A model generated the notes under the pieces. That model worked only from the letters and a program-made list of their open reading frames with translations. It did not search any database and was not told the origin of the DNA. From a virus, in IMG/VR virus record IMGVR_UViG_3300045051_000608, positions 1-30,332 of that record: a stretch of 30,332 bases of DNA; one strand, 5' to 3'. Both the position numbers and the translations under genes were made by a program. Shown one piece after another: positions 5,869 through 14,162 of this stretch (its first letter is position 1; each line of letters begins with the position of its first letter).

Positions 5869-7542
5869 GTGGCGGCGCTTCCGAGCCCGATCGCGCCGTA
5901 CGACCCGACGCTCCCGGCGATCCTCACCGCTGCCGCCAGGCTTGGCGAAGACCACGTCGAGGCGCAGGCGAAAGACGCCGAACGCCTGATCTCCTACCTC
6001 CTCGGGAACCAGACCACGTTCGTGCAGGAGTACCTCGACCGGATGATCACGAACCCGGTCCTGAAGAAGCGCTACAAGGCGCTCGCGCGGACGTGGAACG
6101 TGGTCCGGCTCTTCGCGAAGACGCTCACCGTCCTCGGACGCCGGCCGCTCCTGGTGGACTGGAAGTCGACGGAGAAGAATGACCTCTGGAACCGCGTCGC
6201 CGGCGAGGGCGGGGCACGCCTCGCGCCCTTCCTTTGGAGGGTCGGCCGCTGGACGGAGATCCTGAAGACCTGCACCGCGCACGTCGCCTACGACGAGATG
6301 CGCGAGCGGATCCAGCTCTCGCTCTTCTCCGCGCACACCCTCGACGTGGCGTGGATGCGCGAGAACCTCTGCTGGACCGAGCCGGACGTGTACCGCATCC
6401 TGGTCGACGAGGAGCTCCACACCTACCAGGTGTGGGACTTCACCGGCAACGCGCGCGAGCGGATGCGGATGGCGAAGGAGCGGCGCGACGGCACCGGCGC
6501 GGTCACGAGACCGGACAAGCTCGCCACCGGGAAGGTCTGGACGCAGAAGGCCGCGCCCGGCGACGAGATCGACTGGGACCCGCCGAAGGGCTGGCAGCCG
6601 GCGCCGGTGATCGACCCGAAGACCGACCTCTCGCTGGTGCCGTTCGTGGCGTTCCGCACCGATGACCCGACGTGGGGCTACATCACCGAGGACGGCCAGG
6701 AAGACCTGATCGGCGTGCAGGACAACGTGAACAAGCTCCTGACGCAGCTGGCCTACCGCGAGCACTACGCGGCCTTCAGGGTCGTTCTGCTGAAGGGCGG
6801 CAACTGGCGGGGAAGCGACGGAACGGAGCCGTCCCTGCCAGCCGACCCGGGCGTCTGCTGGGTGGGCCCGGACCCCGGGCTGCCGGGCGAGGAGACGCCG
6901 AGCGCCGAGGTGATCGACCCGGGCGACGTCGAGACGCTGCGCTACTTCTCCGACGAGTCGAAGGAGTGGGCGGAGCGCGGCGCGACGATCTTCGGAATGC
7001 CGCCCGGCAGCATGCGGTTCAGGAAGGACCCGATCAGCGGCATCAGCCTCTTCGTCGAGGCGCAGAGCCTGCGCGAGCACTTCGAGCAGGCGGTGGCGAC
7101 GCAGCAGGGATCCGTCGAGGAGCTCGTGCGCCTGATTGCCGTTTCCTGGAACTTCTACCACCAGGACGAGACGGAGCGCTTCCCGGAAGACGTCAAGCCG
7201 TCAGTGACGATCCCGATGGTGCCGTACGCCACGCCGACCGTCGAGAAGCTGACGGTCGACGTCCAGCGGATCGCGAACGGCCTCGGCGACCGGCGTACAC
7301 TTGCCCGAGAGTGGAACCCGTACATGAGCGACGCGGACCTGGAGAAGATGGTCTCCGCCTACGAGGCGGGGCTGCGCGACCAGGCGAGCGCCGCGGCGAC
7401 CGGATCACCCGGGCGCTCCCGGATCTTCGGCGGAGGCGCGTCGGTGGCGAGCCTCGGCACGCAGGTGGGAGATGCCTCCATCCGCAGCAGCAGCCAGGCT
7501 CAGCCTCCCCCGATGCCGGCGCCTGGCCCAACCCGCGAGTGA
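5869..7542 (+). CDS. Portal protein (SPP1 gp6-like)
   Basis: A 557-residue protein that should form the dodecameric ring at one vertex of the capsid, through which DNA is packaged and ejected. The helical N-terminal part (FVQEYLDRMITNPVLKKRYKAL) is followed by a wing region with PDVYRILVDEE and YQVWDFTG. The stretch DLIGVQDNVNKLLTQLAYREHYAAFRVVLLKG (about 282-313) and GATIFGMPPGSMRF (about 369-382) then leads into the long stem and crown helices. This order is typical of SPP1-type portals of 480-560 residues. The C-terminal 50 residues are Gly/Ser/Pro/Gln-rich and probably disordered. The start is GTG 5869, one base after the previous stop. A scaffold-like and a capsid gene follow, as expected. 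Confidence 0.85.
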   Translation: MAALPSPIAPYDPTLPAILTAAARLGEDHVEAQAKDAERLISYLLGNQTTFVQEYLDRMITNPVLKKRYKALARTWNVVRLFAKTLTVLGRRPLLVDWKSTEKNDLWNRVAGEGGARLAPFLWRVGRWTEILKTCTAHVAYDEMRERIQLSLFSAHTLDVAWMRENLCWTEPDVYRILVDEELHTYQVWDFTGNARERMRMAKERRDGTGAVTRPDKLATGKVWTQKAAPGDEIDWDPPKGWQPAPVIDPKTDLSLVPFVAFRTDDPTWGYITEDGQEDLIGVQDNVNKLLTQLAYREHYAAFRVVLLKGGNWRGSDGTEPSLPADPGVCWVGPDPGLPGEETPSAEVIDPGDVETLRYFSDESKEWAERGATIFGMPPGSMRFRKDPISGISLFVEAQSLREHFEQAVATQQGSVEELVRLIAVSWNFYHQDETERFPEDVKPSVTIPMVPYATPTVEKLTVDVQRIANGLGDRRTLAREWNPYMSDADLEKMVSAYEAGLRDQASAAATGSPGRSRIFGGGASVASLGTQVGDASIRSSSQAQPPPMPAPGPTRE

Positions 7543-7587
7543 CGCGGCCGGCGGTGCCGGCGAGCGGCGAGCGGCAGGAGTCTCAAG

Positions 7588-8361
7588 GTGCCTGAAGACC
7601 AGAACGTCCCGGCCCCCACCCCGCAGGATCCGCCCGCGCCTCCCGCGCCGGCGCCGACTCCCGCCCCGGCAGTGCCGGCCGGCGGCGAGCGGAGCCCGCT
7701 CGAGCGCGTCGTGGTGGAGCAGAACGAGGAGATCGCGCGCCTCCGGAAGAGCCACGAGGACATCAAGGCCGACGCGAAGAAGGCCCGCGAGGAGCGGGCG
7801 CAGGAGCGCGAGGTCAGGGTGAAGCTCGCGCGCGAGCTGGCGGACGACGACCCCGCCGCCGACCAGGCCGACCCGGACGAGCTGATCGCCAAGGCGCGCC
7901 AGCAGAAGGCCGACCGCAGGACCGCCGAGGAGAAGGCGAAGAGGGACCGCGAACAGCTGCGCATCGGGCTGCTCGAGAAGGTCGCCACGTCGCCGGACCT
8001 CCGCTTCCTGGGGAACAAGCCGGCGCTGGTCGTCGCAGCCGTCTACGAGGACCCGGAGCTCGCCGCGGCCGCCAGTGGCGGCGTGACGGACGAGTTCATC
8101 TCGCTGGTCGAGAGCAAGGGCTTCCTCACCAGGCGCCAAGGATCCCCCGCGACGCCGCCGCCTCCGACTCCGCCCGCCGCCCAGCCGCCGCCCACCGGGT
8201 CGCCGACCCGGGCCCAGCGGCACGACGGCGTCCAGACGCAGGAGGCATACCTCATGCTCTCGCCGGAGGACCAGCGCGCGCTGCGCGAGGCAGATCCGGA
8301 GCTCGTGGCCCGCCTGAGCGCGGACTTCGACGCCCGGCTCGCACGCCTCTCGAGGCGCTGA
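7588..8361 (+). CDS. Probable scaffolding protein
   Basis: A 257-residue hydrophilic protein between portal and major capsid genes. Residues 8-35 are Pro/Ala-rich. Residues about 38-135 form a charged coiled coil (VVVEQNEEIARLRKSHEDIKAD and AKKAREERAQEREVRVKLAREL). About 140-175 is a more compact helix region, and a second Pro-rich tract (TPPPPTPPAAQPPP) precedes a C-terminal helical tail. This composition and position are those of internal scaffolds that direct capsid assembly and leave before or during packaging. No protease motif is found here or nearby, so scaffold removal by exit rather than digestion is inferred. GTG 7588 has AGGAG at 7576-7580. Confidence 0.75.
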   Translation: MPEDQNVPAPTPQDPPAPPAPAPTPAPAVPAGGERSPLERVVVEQNEEIARLRKSHEDIKADAKKAREERAQEREVRVKLARELADDDPAADQADPDELIAKARQQKADRRTAEEKAKRDREQLRIGLLEKVATSPDLRFLGNKPALVVAAVYEDPELAAAASGGVTDEFISLVESKGFLTRRQGSPATPPPPTPPAAQPPPTGSPTRAQRHDGVQTQEAYLMLSPEDQRALREADPELVARLSADFDARLARLSRR

Positions 8362-8396
8362 GGGCCGCCGGCTCAAGACACGAAAGGAGCACGTAA

Positions 8397-9434
8397 GTGC
8401 CCGACAGCGCCCTGACCCTCGCGGGAATCGAAGGACTCCCGCAGAACATCGCCTCATACATCCTGGCGGCCTCCACCTGGAAGTCGCCCTACGTCAAGAG
8501 CGGCGCGGCCACGGCCGACCCGCGGTACGCCGTCAACATGGGCGGCAGCACCATCACCGTCCCGCGCTTCGAGCGCTTCACCGAGGCCTCCGAGGCGAAC
8601 GACGGCGTCACCGCGTCCGACGTCAAGGGGTTCACGGACAACACCGACGTCGCGGTGGTCTGCCGCCGGAAAAAGTCGTTCGCGATCGCCGGCAACCTGA
8701 AGGCCGCGCTCGCGGCCGGCGACGAGGCGCTGGTGATGCGCCTGGTCCAGGAGGCGCAGGGCGACTACTGGACCCGGGAGATGGACGCTTCGCTGGGCTC
8801 CGTTCTGGCCAGCGTCTTCAACCCGACCGACGGCATCCTCCGCCTGACCAACACGCACAACATCGGCACCGCCGCCAACCCGAAGAAGAACTTCTCCTAT
8901 GGCGTCGCCTACGCCGGCCTGGCGAAGATGGGCGACAACATGGGCCGCATCGCGCTCTGGATCATGCACTCGCTGGTCTGGGTGGACGCGGCGCTCGAGG
9001 GCAACGGCTTCGCGCAGGAGACCCGCGCGATGGAGCCGATCTTCCCCGGCTCGAGCGAGACCGTCGAGGTGGTCCGCGCCACCTACGCCGGCCGCCCGGT
9101 GATCATCTCCGACAACGTCCCCTACACCGGCACCGGCGAGTTCCGGAAGTTCGCCACGATCGGCCTGGCCAAGGGCGCGCTGAACCTCGCCATGCAGCGC
9201 GAGGTCGAGATCACCGAGGGCGTGGAGGCGCGCATCCCGCAGCGGCTCTACACCCCGGAGGTCAGCTTCTCGCCGCACTTCAAGGGCGTGAAGTGGACCG
9301 GCACCGTCAACGCGCAGGGCCCGCTCCCGGCCGCGCTCGCCACCGCGTCGAACTGGGCTGCCGCCTACGGCTCCGACCCGAAGGAGTACGGCGGAGTCGC
9401 GATCTACACCAACGCCTCCCTCGCCACGGCGTAA
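8397..9434 (+). CDS. Major capsid protein (HK97-type fold)
   Basis: A 345-residue protein forming the capsid shell. The pattern is that of a common phage capsid family: an N-terminal segment with TWKSPYVKSGAA, then GGSTITVPRFER, DVAVVCRRKKSFAI, a helix with LVQEAQGDYWTREMDASLGSVL, IALWIMHSLVWVDAALEGNGF, AGRPVIISDNVPYTG, and the C-terminal FSPHFKGVKWTG followed by LATASNWAAAYG and YGGVAIYTN. No N-terminal delta domain is fused; the scaffold is the separate gene upstream. A strong ribosome binding site (GAAAGGAG) precedes GTG 8397, in keeping with high expression. Assignment is firm at the level of capsid family, judged from motif pattern rather than database search. Confidence 0.88.
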   Translation: MPDSALTLAGIEGLPQNIASYILAASTWKSPYVKSGAATADPRYAVNMGGSTITVPRFERFTEASEANDGVTASDVKGFTDNTDVAVVCRRKKSFAIAGNLKAALAAGDEALVMRLVQEAQGDYWTREMDASLGSVLASVFNPTDGILRLTNTHNIGTAANPKKNFSYGVAYAGLAKMGDNMGRIALWIMHSLVWVDAALEGNGFAQETRAMEPIFPGSSETVEVVRATYAGRPVIISDNVPYTGTGEFRKFATIGLAKGALNLAMQREVEITEGVEARIPQRLYTPEVSFSPHFKGVKWTGTVNAQGPLPAALATASNWAAAYGSDPKEYGGVAIYTNASLATA

Positions 9435-9476
9435 GGCCGCGAGCCTGAAGCCGAAAGCGAAAGGAGGGCTCTCAGC

Positions 9477-10301
9477 ATGAAGATCCAGTTCGGTCCTGGC
9501 GGGGACTTCTACCTGCAGAACCAGGGGAACGGGTTCGGCTGCCTTCCGGGCACGCTCTACTTCTCCCCGCGCTCGGTCACCGCCGGCGCCGCGCTCACCA
9601 GCGTGCAGGGCGCAGGCATCGTCGTCCCGTTCAAGCACCGCATCCGGTCCTTCCACGTGACCGCCACCGGCATCGTGCCGATCTCCGGCGGGACGGACCC
9701 GGCGGTGGACTGCTACCGCCACCTGCCGCCGCCGGCTGACGGCACGCTCGCCGCGGCACTCGAGTCGCCGGCCGTCGCCGGCAACGTCGACGACGGCGCG
9801 CACAAGTACAGCGTTGTCTTCTACAACGCGGCCGGCTCGACCACGGGGCTCGCCACCGTCACCGTCACCGTGGCTGACAAGAGCGTCAACGGCAAGGTCC
9901 GACTGACGCTCCCGCTCGGGCCGACCGGGACGACCGGCCGGAAAATCTATCGCACCGCCGCGGCCGGGACCGCGCTCCTGCTCCTGGACACGGTCGCCGA
10001 CAACACGACCACCACGTACCTCGACAACCTCGCGGACAGCACGCTCGGCGCCGGGATCCCGACGGCGAACGCCGCCGCGGCCACCATCCTCTCGGCGACC
10101 GTCAAGCTCTCCGAGGCCGCCTCTGACCGCCAGCTCGTCGACACGCTGCTCGCCGGATCCCTCGCCAGCGACCTGACGACCGACGTCTGGCCCGCCGGAA
10201 CGGGCTACACCCTGCGCGCACTCACCGGCGCCTCGACCGGCGCCATCACCAACCTCGCGGCCTTCCTCGGCTACGAGCGGGTGCCCGAAGAGGCCCCGTA
10301 G
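9477..10301 (+). CDS. Candidate capsid decoration protein with inserted Ig-like domain
   Basis: A 274-residue beta-rich protein directly after the capsid gene, with a very strong ribosome binding site (AAAGGAGG). Residues 1-90 (QFGPGGDFYLQNQGNGFG, RIRSFHVTATGIVP) and 202-274 (ATILSATVKLSEAASDRQLVDT, GYTLRALTGASTG) look like two parts of one beta domain. Between them, about 98-200, is an Ig/fibronectin-like module with HKYSVVFYNAAGSTTG, PTGTTGRKIYRT and DNTTTTYLDNLAD. The last motifs are typical of modules scattered through phage virion proteins. Decoration proteins often follow the capsid gene and carry exposed Ig-like domains that bind surfaces. The function is inferred from position and fold. 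Confidence 0.65.
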   Translation: MKIQFGPGGDFYLQNQGNGFGCLPGTLYFSPRSVTAGAALTSVQGAGIVVPFKHRIRSFHVTATGIVPISGGTDPAVDCYRHLPPPADGTLAAALESPAVAGNVDDGAHKYSVVFYNAAGSTTGLATVTVTVADKSVNGKVRLTLPLGPTGTTGRKIYRTAAAGTALLLLDTVADNTTTTYLDNLADSTLGAGIPTANAAAATILSATVKLSEAASDRQLVDTLLAGSLASDLTTDVWPAGTGYTLRALTGASTGAITNLAAFLGYERVPEEAP

Positions 10302-10336
10302 GAGACCGCGGCCATCGCCATCTCGTCGTTCTCGGG

Positions 10337-10361
10337 GGGGCGGGTCTAAGTGGCCCGCCCC
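10337..10361 (+). terminator. Terminator-like hairpin that includes a start codon
   Basis: GGGGCGGG (10337-10344) pairs perfectly with CCCGCCCC (10354-10361) around a nine-base loop. It is followed by the T-rich TCTTCTCTCCTC. This fits a rho-independent terminator or attenuator at the end of the capsid and decoration genes. The GTG start of the next gene (10350) lies in the loop, so the structure may also limit its translation. Confidence 0.5.
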
Positions 10362-11009
10362 TCTTCTCTCCTCAGCGCGGCCGAGCTGCTCGAGTTCCGC
10401 CGACGCTGGTTTCAGGATGAGGTCCAGCAGCGGACGGAGTTCGGCGGGACGCCTCTCGTGAAGGGCGCCGCTTCGGCCGGCGCCGTCTCCATCACGATCG
10501 ACGGCCTGAACGCCGGGACCGTCCTCGCCCGGACCGCGCTGGTGATCACCCACGCCACCGGGATGCCCGGCCGCTACCACGTCACGGCCGACGTCACCGT
10601 GGCCGGCGGCGAGGCCGCCCTGGCGATCGCGCCGGCCCTCCTCGGGAACGTCTCCGACAACGCCCAGGTGCAGGCCGAGGGGTTCTTCCGCTCCACCTAC
10701 AACCGCGCCACCGGCCGGCAGTGGCTCACCGATCAGGACGTCCAGGAGATCGCCGCGGTGGTCGAGGAGAAGCACGGCCGCTGGATCTCCGAGGGCATCG
10801 CGCCGACGGAGCGCCGCTACCAGGCGATGCGGCACGAGGCGCTGACCCGCGCCCTGGCCGACTCCGAGTACGGCGCGGCAATCCGCAAGGCGAACGACCA
10901 GGCGACCGCGCAGGCGATCATCGACTCGCTGCGCGACCTCCTCGCCGCCGACTCGCGCGCCATCAACGAGCAGCGCGGCCGCGCCGGCTACGCCTTCCTG
11001 CAGGTCTGA
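10350..11009 (+). CDS. Probable head-tail connector protein with inserted beta domain
   Basis: A 219-residue protein. The N-terminal helix LLSAAELLEFRRRWFQDEV and the helical C-terminal half (TDQDVQEIAAVVEEKHGRW to the end) suggest a helical adaptor. Residues about 35-110 are a beta module (GAVSITIDGLNAGTVL, GRYHVTADVTVAGGEAALAI, VSDNAQVQAEG) of a kind found inserted in several phage head-completion proteins. The position between the decoration and MuF-like genes fits a connector or neck protein. The start is GTG 10350 in the loop of a hairpin, and no good ribosome binding site is visible; the first residues MARPSSLLSAAEL read naturally, so I keep this start. The connector role is inferred. 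Confidence 0.6.
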   Translation: MARPSSLLSAAELLEFRRRWFQDEVQQRTEFGGTPLVKGAASAGAVSITIDGLNAGTVLARTALVITHATGMPGRYHVTADVTVAGGEAALAIAPALLGNVSDNAQVQAEGFFRSTYNRATGRQWLTDQDVQEIAAVVEEKHGRWISEGIAPTERRYQAMRHEALTRALADSEYGAAIRKANDQATAQAIIDSLRDLLAADSRAINEQRGRAGYAFLQV

Positions 11010-11012
11010 CCG

Positions 11013-12167
11013 ATGGCGACCGCGCAGGACGTCGTCTCGGCCGAGGCCGAGCACCAGGCGTACGCGCAGGCGATGGCCGACAAGATCGGTCGGGCGGTCG
11101 CGCGGACGCTCGACGTCCGGGAGTTCCTCGACGCCGACGACGCGGAGCTCGAGCTTGCGGTCGCCTCCCTCCTGCTGGTCCTCTGGAACGAGTTCGGGGA
11201 GGAGATCCGGCAGGAGGCCGCCAACCTCGCCGTCCTCGCCGGGATGCCTGAGCCGACCGAGGAGGCGGTCCGGCGCGCCGTTGCGCAGGCCGCGGACGAC
11301 GTCGCCGCCCCTGCGCTGTCCGCCATGCGGACACGGCGGGACTCGATCCGGACCCAGCTGCAGCGCCTCGAGCGCGAGGGCTTCACCGCCGAGCAGGCGC
11401 TGACGACAGGGCTGCAGGCGTCGGTCAAGGAGGCGCTCGCGTCGGCCTTCGCCGCCTCGGCGCGGCAGTTCGTGGGGGACACCTCCTCGCGGATCAACGT
11501 GGAGGTGGCCACCCAGGACGCGCAGGCGCTGGCGGACGCCGAGGACACCCAGGCTTTCATCGACCTGCTGCGGGGGCAGGGCGTCAGCCGGACCGCCTCC
11601 GACGACGTCGTGGACGCCGTCTCGGAATCCTCCGGCCTGACCGGCGGGCGGCTGCCGAAGCTCCTCCAGTGGGTGACGGTGATGGACGAGAGCGTCTGCG
11701 ACGAGGACGCCGCCGGCTACGACTCGGCGAGCGGCGTGCCGCTCCCGGCGAACTTCTCCGGCTCCTGCCTCGCGCGGCACGACTTCATCCTCCCGGTCTC
11801 CGACTGGCAGGTGGAGGGGCTCCCGCGCGACAGCCGGCTCCTTTGCTCGCGCTTCCCGCTCGAGAACCCGCGGCCGCGGTGCCGGTGCCGCGTGGTGGCG
11901 CCCTTCCGCGGCGTCCCCCGCGGTGGCCCGCCGGCGCGAATCGGCGACGCAGTCCGGAAGGGGAAGCAGCGCGCGAAGGAGGACGACGTCGACCTGACGC
12001 TGGACCACCTCGACGCGGTCGGCCGCCAGCTCGCGCAGGCGCTGCAGCAGCCGCCGCCGGACTGGATCCCGATCCGGGTCAGCCTCCGCGTGCGCGGGAA
12101 GGGGCGCCTCGAGATCAAGCCGTCGGTGACCGTCGAGTCCATGATCCCGCAGAGGAGCGGCCGGTGA
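11013..12167 (+). CDS. Minor head protein, MuF/SPP1 gp7-like
   Basis: A 384-residue protein. The N-terminal 200 residues are helical and Ala/Glu-rich. The C-terminal domain starts at LLQWVTVMDESVCDEDA (about 217) and has the MuF signature: a Trp-x-x-x-x-Asp turn with Cys, a later Cys and Arg-His (GSCLARHD), and the closing PRPRCRCRVV at about 283-292. In SPP1 and Mu this family is packaged in small numbers in the head and helps portal function or DNA ejection. The gene usually sits next to the portal; here it comes after the capsid genes. The last 80 residues are an extra basic, beta-rich extension. ATG 11013 is three bases after the previous stop. Confidence 0.75.
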   Translation: MATAQDVVSAEAEHQAYAQAMADKIGRAVARTLDVREFLDADDAELELAVASLLLVLWNEFGEEIRQEAANLAVLAGMPEPTEEAVRRAVAQAADDVAAPALSAMRTRRDSIRTQLQRLEREGFTAEQALTTGLQASVKEALASAFAASARQFVGDTSSRINVEVATQDAQALADAEDTQAFIDLLRGQGVSRTASDDVVDAVSESSGLTGGRLPKLLQWVTVMDESVCDEDAAGYDSASGVPLPANFSGSCLARHDFILPVSDWQVEGLPRDSRLLCSRFPLENPRPRCRCRVVAPFRGVPRGGPPARIGDAVRKGKQRAKEDDVDLTLDHLDAVGRQLAQALQQPPPDWIPIRVSLRVRGKGRLEIKPSVTVESMIPQRSGR

Positions 12168-12610
12168 AGCTGGTGGAGCTCGCGCTCGCCGAGCAGCGCC
12201 GCCGGCTGGCGCTGACGGACCCGGTCCTGAAGGAGGCCGCGATCAGCTTCGACCGGGTCGGCTCCCCGTACCCGGCTGGCGTCCTGACCTCGCGCATCCA
12301 GGCGCGCAGCGAGTCCGGCAGCCTCGGGATGACGGCGCTCGCCAACGGCCGCTACAGCGTCACCGAGCGCATCCGCTGGCCCGGCGCCGGCCAGGGCGGC
12401 GAGACCGCGGTGGTCTACCCGCAGGTGATCGACCGCGTCGCCTGGCGCCTCGTGGAGCTCCTCTCCGGCCAGCACGACCTGCTGAACTACTTCGCTCCGA
12501 TCAACCGCGCCTGGTTCGTCCGGATGATCGAGGAGCCGACGCAGGAGGCCACGTCCGAGACGGTGATCCTCTGGAACGTCCTCGCCTCGCCGAGGAGCTT
12601 CAGCTCGTGA
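12164..12610 (+). CDS. Hypothetical neck or head-completion protein, 148 aa
   Basis: A 148-residue protein starting at GTG 12164, which overlaps the TGA of the MuF-like gene; AGAGGAG lies about seven bases upstream. The open frame extends much further upstream, but only as an antiphase shadow of the MuF-like gene. The protein starts with a charged helix (LVELALAEQRRRLALTDPVLKE). It continues with a beta-rich part (GVLTSRIQARSESGSLGMTALANGRYSVTERI, ETAVVYPQVIDRVAWRLVELL). I do not recognise the family. Its place before the tail completion gene suggests a neck protein. Confidence 0.65.
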   Translation: MKLVELALAEQRRRLALTDPVLKEAAISFDRVGSPYPAGVLTSRIQARSESGSLGMTALANGRYSVTERIRWPGAGQGGETAVVYPQVIDRVAWRLVELLSGQHDLLNYFAPINRAWFVRMIEEPTQEATSETVILWNVLASPRSFSS

Positions 12611-13107
12611 AGGTCACCATCTACGTCAAGCGGAACTACCTGCCGACCGTCCTGACGGACATGGCAGACCGGATCGCGCACCCGCGGCCCTGGCTCGCCG
12701 AGGTCGGGCTCGGCATCATGGACGCGGTGCACGAGCACTTCCGGAACCAGGAGGGCCCCTTCGGCCCGTGGCCGGACCTCGCGCCGGCCTACGCGGCCTT
12801 CAAGGAGCGCTACGTCCAGCAGCCGATTCTCACCTTCTGGGGCTACCTGAAGGAGTCGATCGGCTTCGAGGTCGGCGACCGCGAGGTGGCGGCCTTCCCT
12901 GGCGCTGCGCCGCCCGGCTTCGGCTCGCCCCTGTCCGGCGGCGGAGCTGCAGACCCAGCCGTCTACGGTCCCGCGCACGACCTCGGCATCGGCCAGAAGG
13001 AGCGCCGCTTCATGTGGCTCTCGGACGCGGACTGGGACAGCCTAGAAGAGAGCCTCTACGACTGGGTCTTGAACGGGGATCCGTCATGGCGGAGGGCGCG
13101 CTCATGA
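12607..13107 (+). CDS. Tail completion / virion morphogenesis protein (HK97 gp10 or Mu gpG type)
   Basis: A 166-residue protein with the layout of the phage virion morphogenesis family: an N-terminal helix (LTDMADRIAHPRPWLAEVGLGIMDAVHEHF), GPWPDLAPAYAAFK, then ILTFWGYLKESIGFEV and late VYGPAHDLGIGQKERRFMWLSD. In the family the small domain joins the tail to the head. The W-x-x-L-x-x-x-Y and the G-x-L-x-x-S-I patterns are the visible anchors. GTG 12607 overlaps the preceding TGA, and the end overlaps the next ATG. Good confidence in the family, lower in the exact role. Confidence 0.7.
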   Translation: MKVTIYVKRNYLPTVLTDMADRIAHPRPWLAEVGLGIMDAVHEHFRNQEGPFGPWPDLAPAYAAFKERYVQQPILTFWGYLKESIGFEVGDREVAAFPGAAPPGFGSPLSGGGAADPAVYGPAHDLGIGQKERRFMWLSDADWDSLEESLYDWVLNGDPSWRRARS

Positions 13108-13346
13108 GCGTGGTCCGCATGGAGAACCCGTCCATCGTGGCGCTCCTCGAGCGGATGCTGGCGGACGCCGAGCGCGGTGAGATCACCGGGCTCGTGGGAT
13201 GCGCGACGCTCGCCACGGGGGAGACGGCGCGCTTCGAGTCGCTGAGCGACGCTACGCCCTACATGCTGCTCTTCGCCGAGCTCAGCTCCACCGCCGTCCA
13301 CTTCGCCACGCACCGGATCGAGTGCTGCCCGGAGAATGGATCGTGA
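13104..13346 (+). CDS. Small hypothetical protein, 80 aa
   Basis: An 80-residue protein of unknown function. ATG 13104 is chosen over the in-frame ATG 13086 because GGAGGG at 13091-13096 is correctly spaced and the ATGA overlap with the previous gene is the local style. The sequence has a helix (NPSIVALLERMLADAERGEITG) followed by a short sheet (VGCATLATGETARFES) and another helix with FAELSSTAVHFATHRIE. The pattern 'helix, GEITGLxxxAxxxxG' is seen in small accessory proteins of many phages. It lies inside the tail-completion block. Confidence 0.65.
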   Translation: MSVVRMENPSIVALLERMLADAERGEITGLVGCATLATGETARFESLSDATPYMLLFAELSSTAVHFATHRIECCPENGS

Positions 13347-14155
13347 GCTTCCCGCCCTCCTGGGACGCCGAGCTCGCGCCGCGGGTGCGCGACGTCCTCG
13401 CCGGCGACAGCACCTACCTGGTGCCGTTCTTCAGCGCCTCGAACATCCTCGCGCGCGAGTCAGACGAGGCGGTGCTCCCCTTCGGCCCCTTCCAGGTGGT
13501 GGTCGTGCCGGTCAGCGGGGGGGAGCAGGGCGGCCTCGGCGGAGAGATCGAGGCGAAGCCGAAGGTCAACATCTACGTCTTCCTGCCGCGGCAGGGCGAC
13601 GCGCCGGACCCGAGCATCACCGTCCCGGCCGCGCCCGCGGTCACGGCGGCCGCCGGGCCCGGCCTCACCGGGGTTTGGCGCTGGTCGTGGACTCGCGTCC
13701 GCGCCTCCGGCGAGTCTTACGCCTCGCCGCTCTCCGCGCCGGTCACGCTGGCCGATCAGAAGGCCTCCGTGCCGCTTCCGCCGGTCCTCACCGGGGACCT
13801 CGGTTTCCGCCTCTGGCGCACGCCTGCCGGGCTGACCTCGGCCCGCTACGCGCAGCCGGTACTGGCCGCCTTCGCCGGTCCCTGGGTGGATGACCTGCCA
13901 GACACCCGCCTCGGCCACGAGCTCTACCCGCGCCGCGGCCTGACGATGGACCTCTACCGCAGGATCGCGGCGGTGCTCGAGAGCGACCGCATCCTGCAGG
14001 CCGGGAACCCCGCCGGCGTGGCCGATGACGTCGTGACGGTCGAGCGCTCGCCGGAGAACGTCTCGGACGCGCGGAACCAGAGGGTGATGCGCGTGGCTGT
14101 ATCCTACTCGGTGATCTTCGATGCCGAGAGCGGCGCAAGCGAAAGCGGAGGCTGA
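13343..14155 (+). CDS. Tail terminator-like protein with inserted Ig-like domain
   Basis: A 270-residue protein. The open frame starts earlier, but GTG 13343 with GGAGAA at 13331-13336 is the likely start and overlaps the previous TGA. Residues 1-80 (LAPRVRDVLAGDSTYLVPFF to KVNIYVFLP) and 200-270 (MDLYRRIAAVLESDRIL, NQRVMRVAVSYSVIFDA) together look like the small alpha/beta fold of tail terminators. Residues about 93-198 are an Ig/fibronectin-like insert: VWRWSWTRVRASGESYASPLSAPVTLADQKASV, then GFRLWRTPAG and GPWVDDLPDTRLG. Tail terminators cap the tail tube and join it to the head. The role is inferred from position before the tail tube gene and from the C-terminal pattern. Confidence 0.55.
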   Translation: MSFPPSWDAELAPRVRDVLAGDSTYLVPFFSASNILARESDEAVLPFGPFQVVVVPVSGGEQGGLGGEIEAKPKVNIYVFLPRQGDAPDPSITVPAAPAVTAAAGPGLTGVWRWSWTRVRASGESYASPLSAPVTLADQKASVPLPPVLTGDLGFRLWRTPAGLTSARYAQPVLAAFAGPWVDDLPDTRLGHELYPRRGLTMDLYRRIAAVLESDRILQAGNPAGVADDVVTVERSPENVSDARNQRVMRVAVSYSVIFDAESGASESGG

Positions 14156-14162
14156 GGGCTAG

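Noticed and set aside
5398-7161. Minus-strand open frame of 587 codons opposite the portal
   Set aside because: Antisense shadow of the portal with no recognisable motif.
8454-12008. Minus-strand open frame of 1184 codons across capsid to MuF genes
   Set aside because: It is antisense to four well supported genes. The composition (Arg/Gly/Val/Asp-rich, no fold-like pattern) is what C/G-ending codons produce on the opposite strand.
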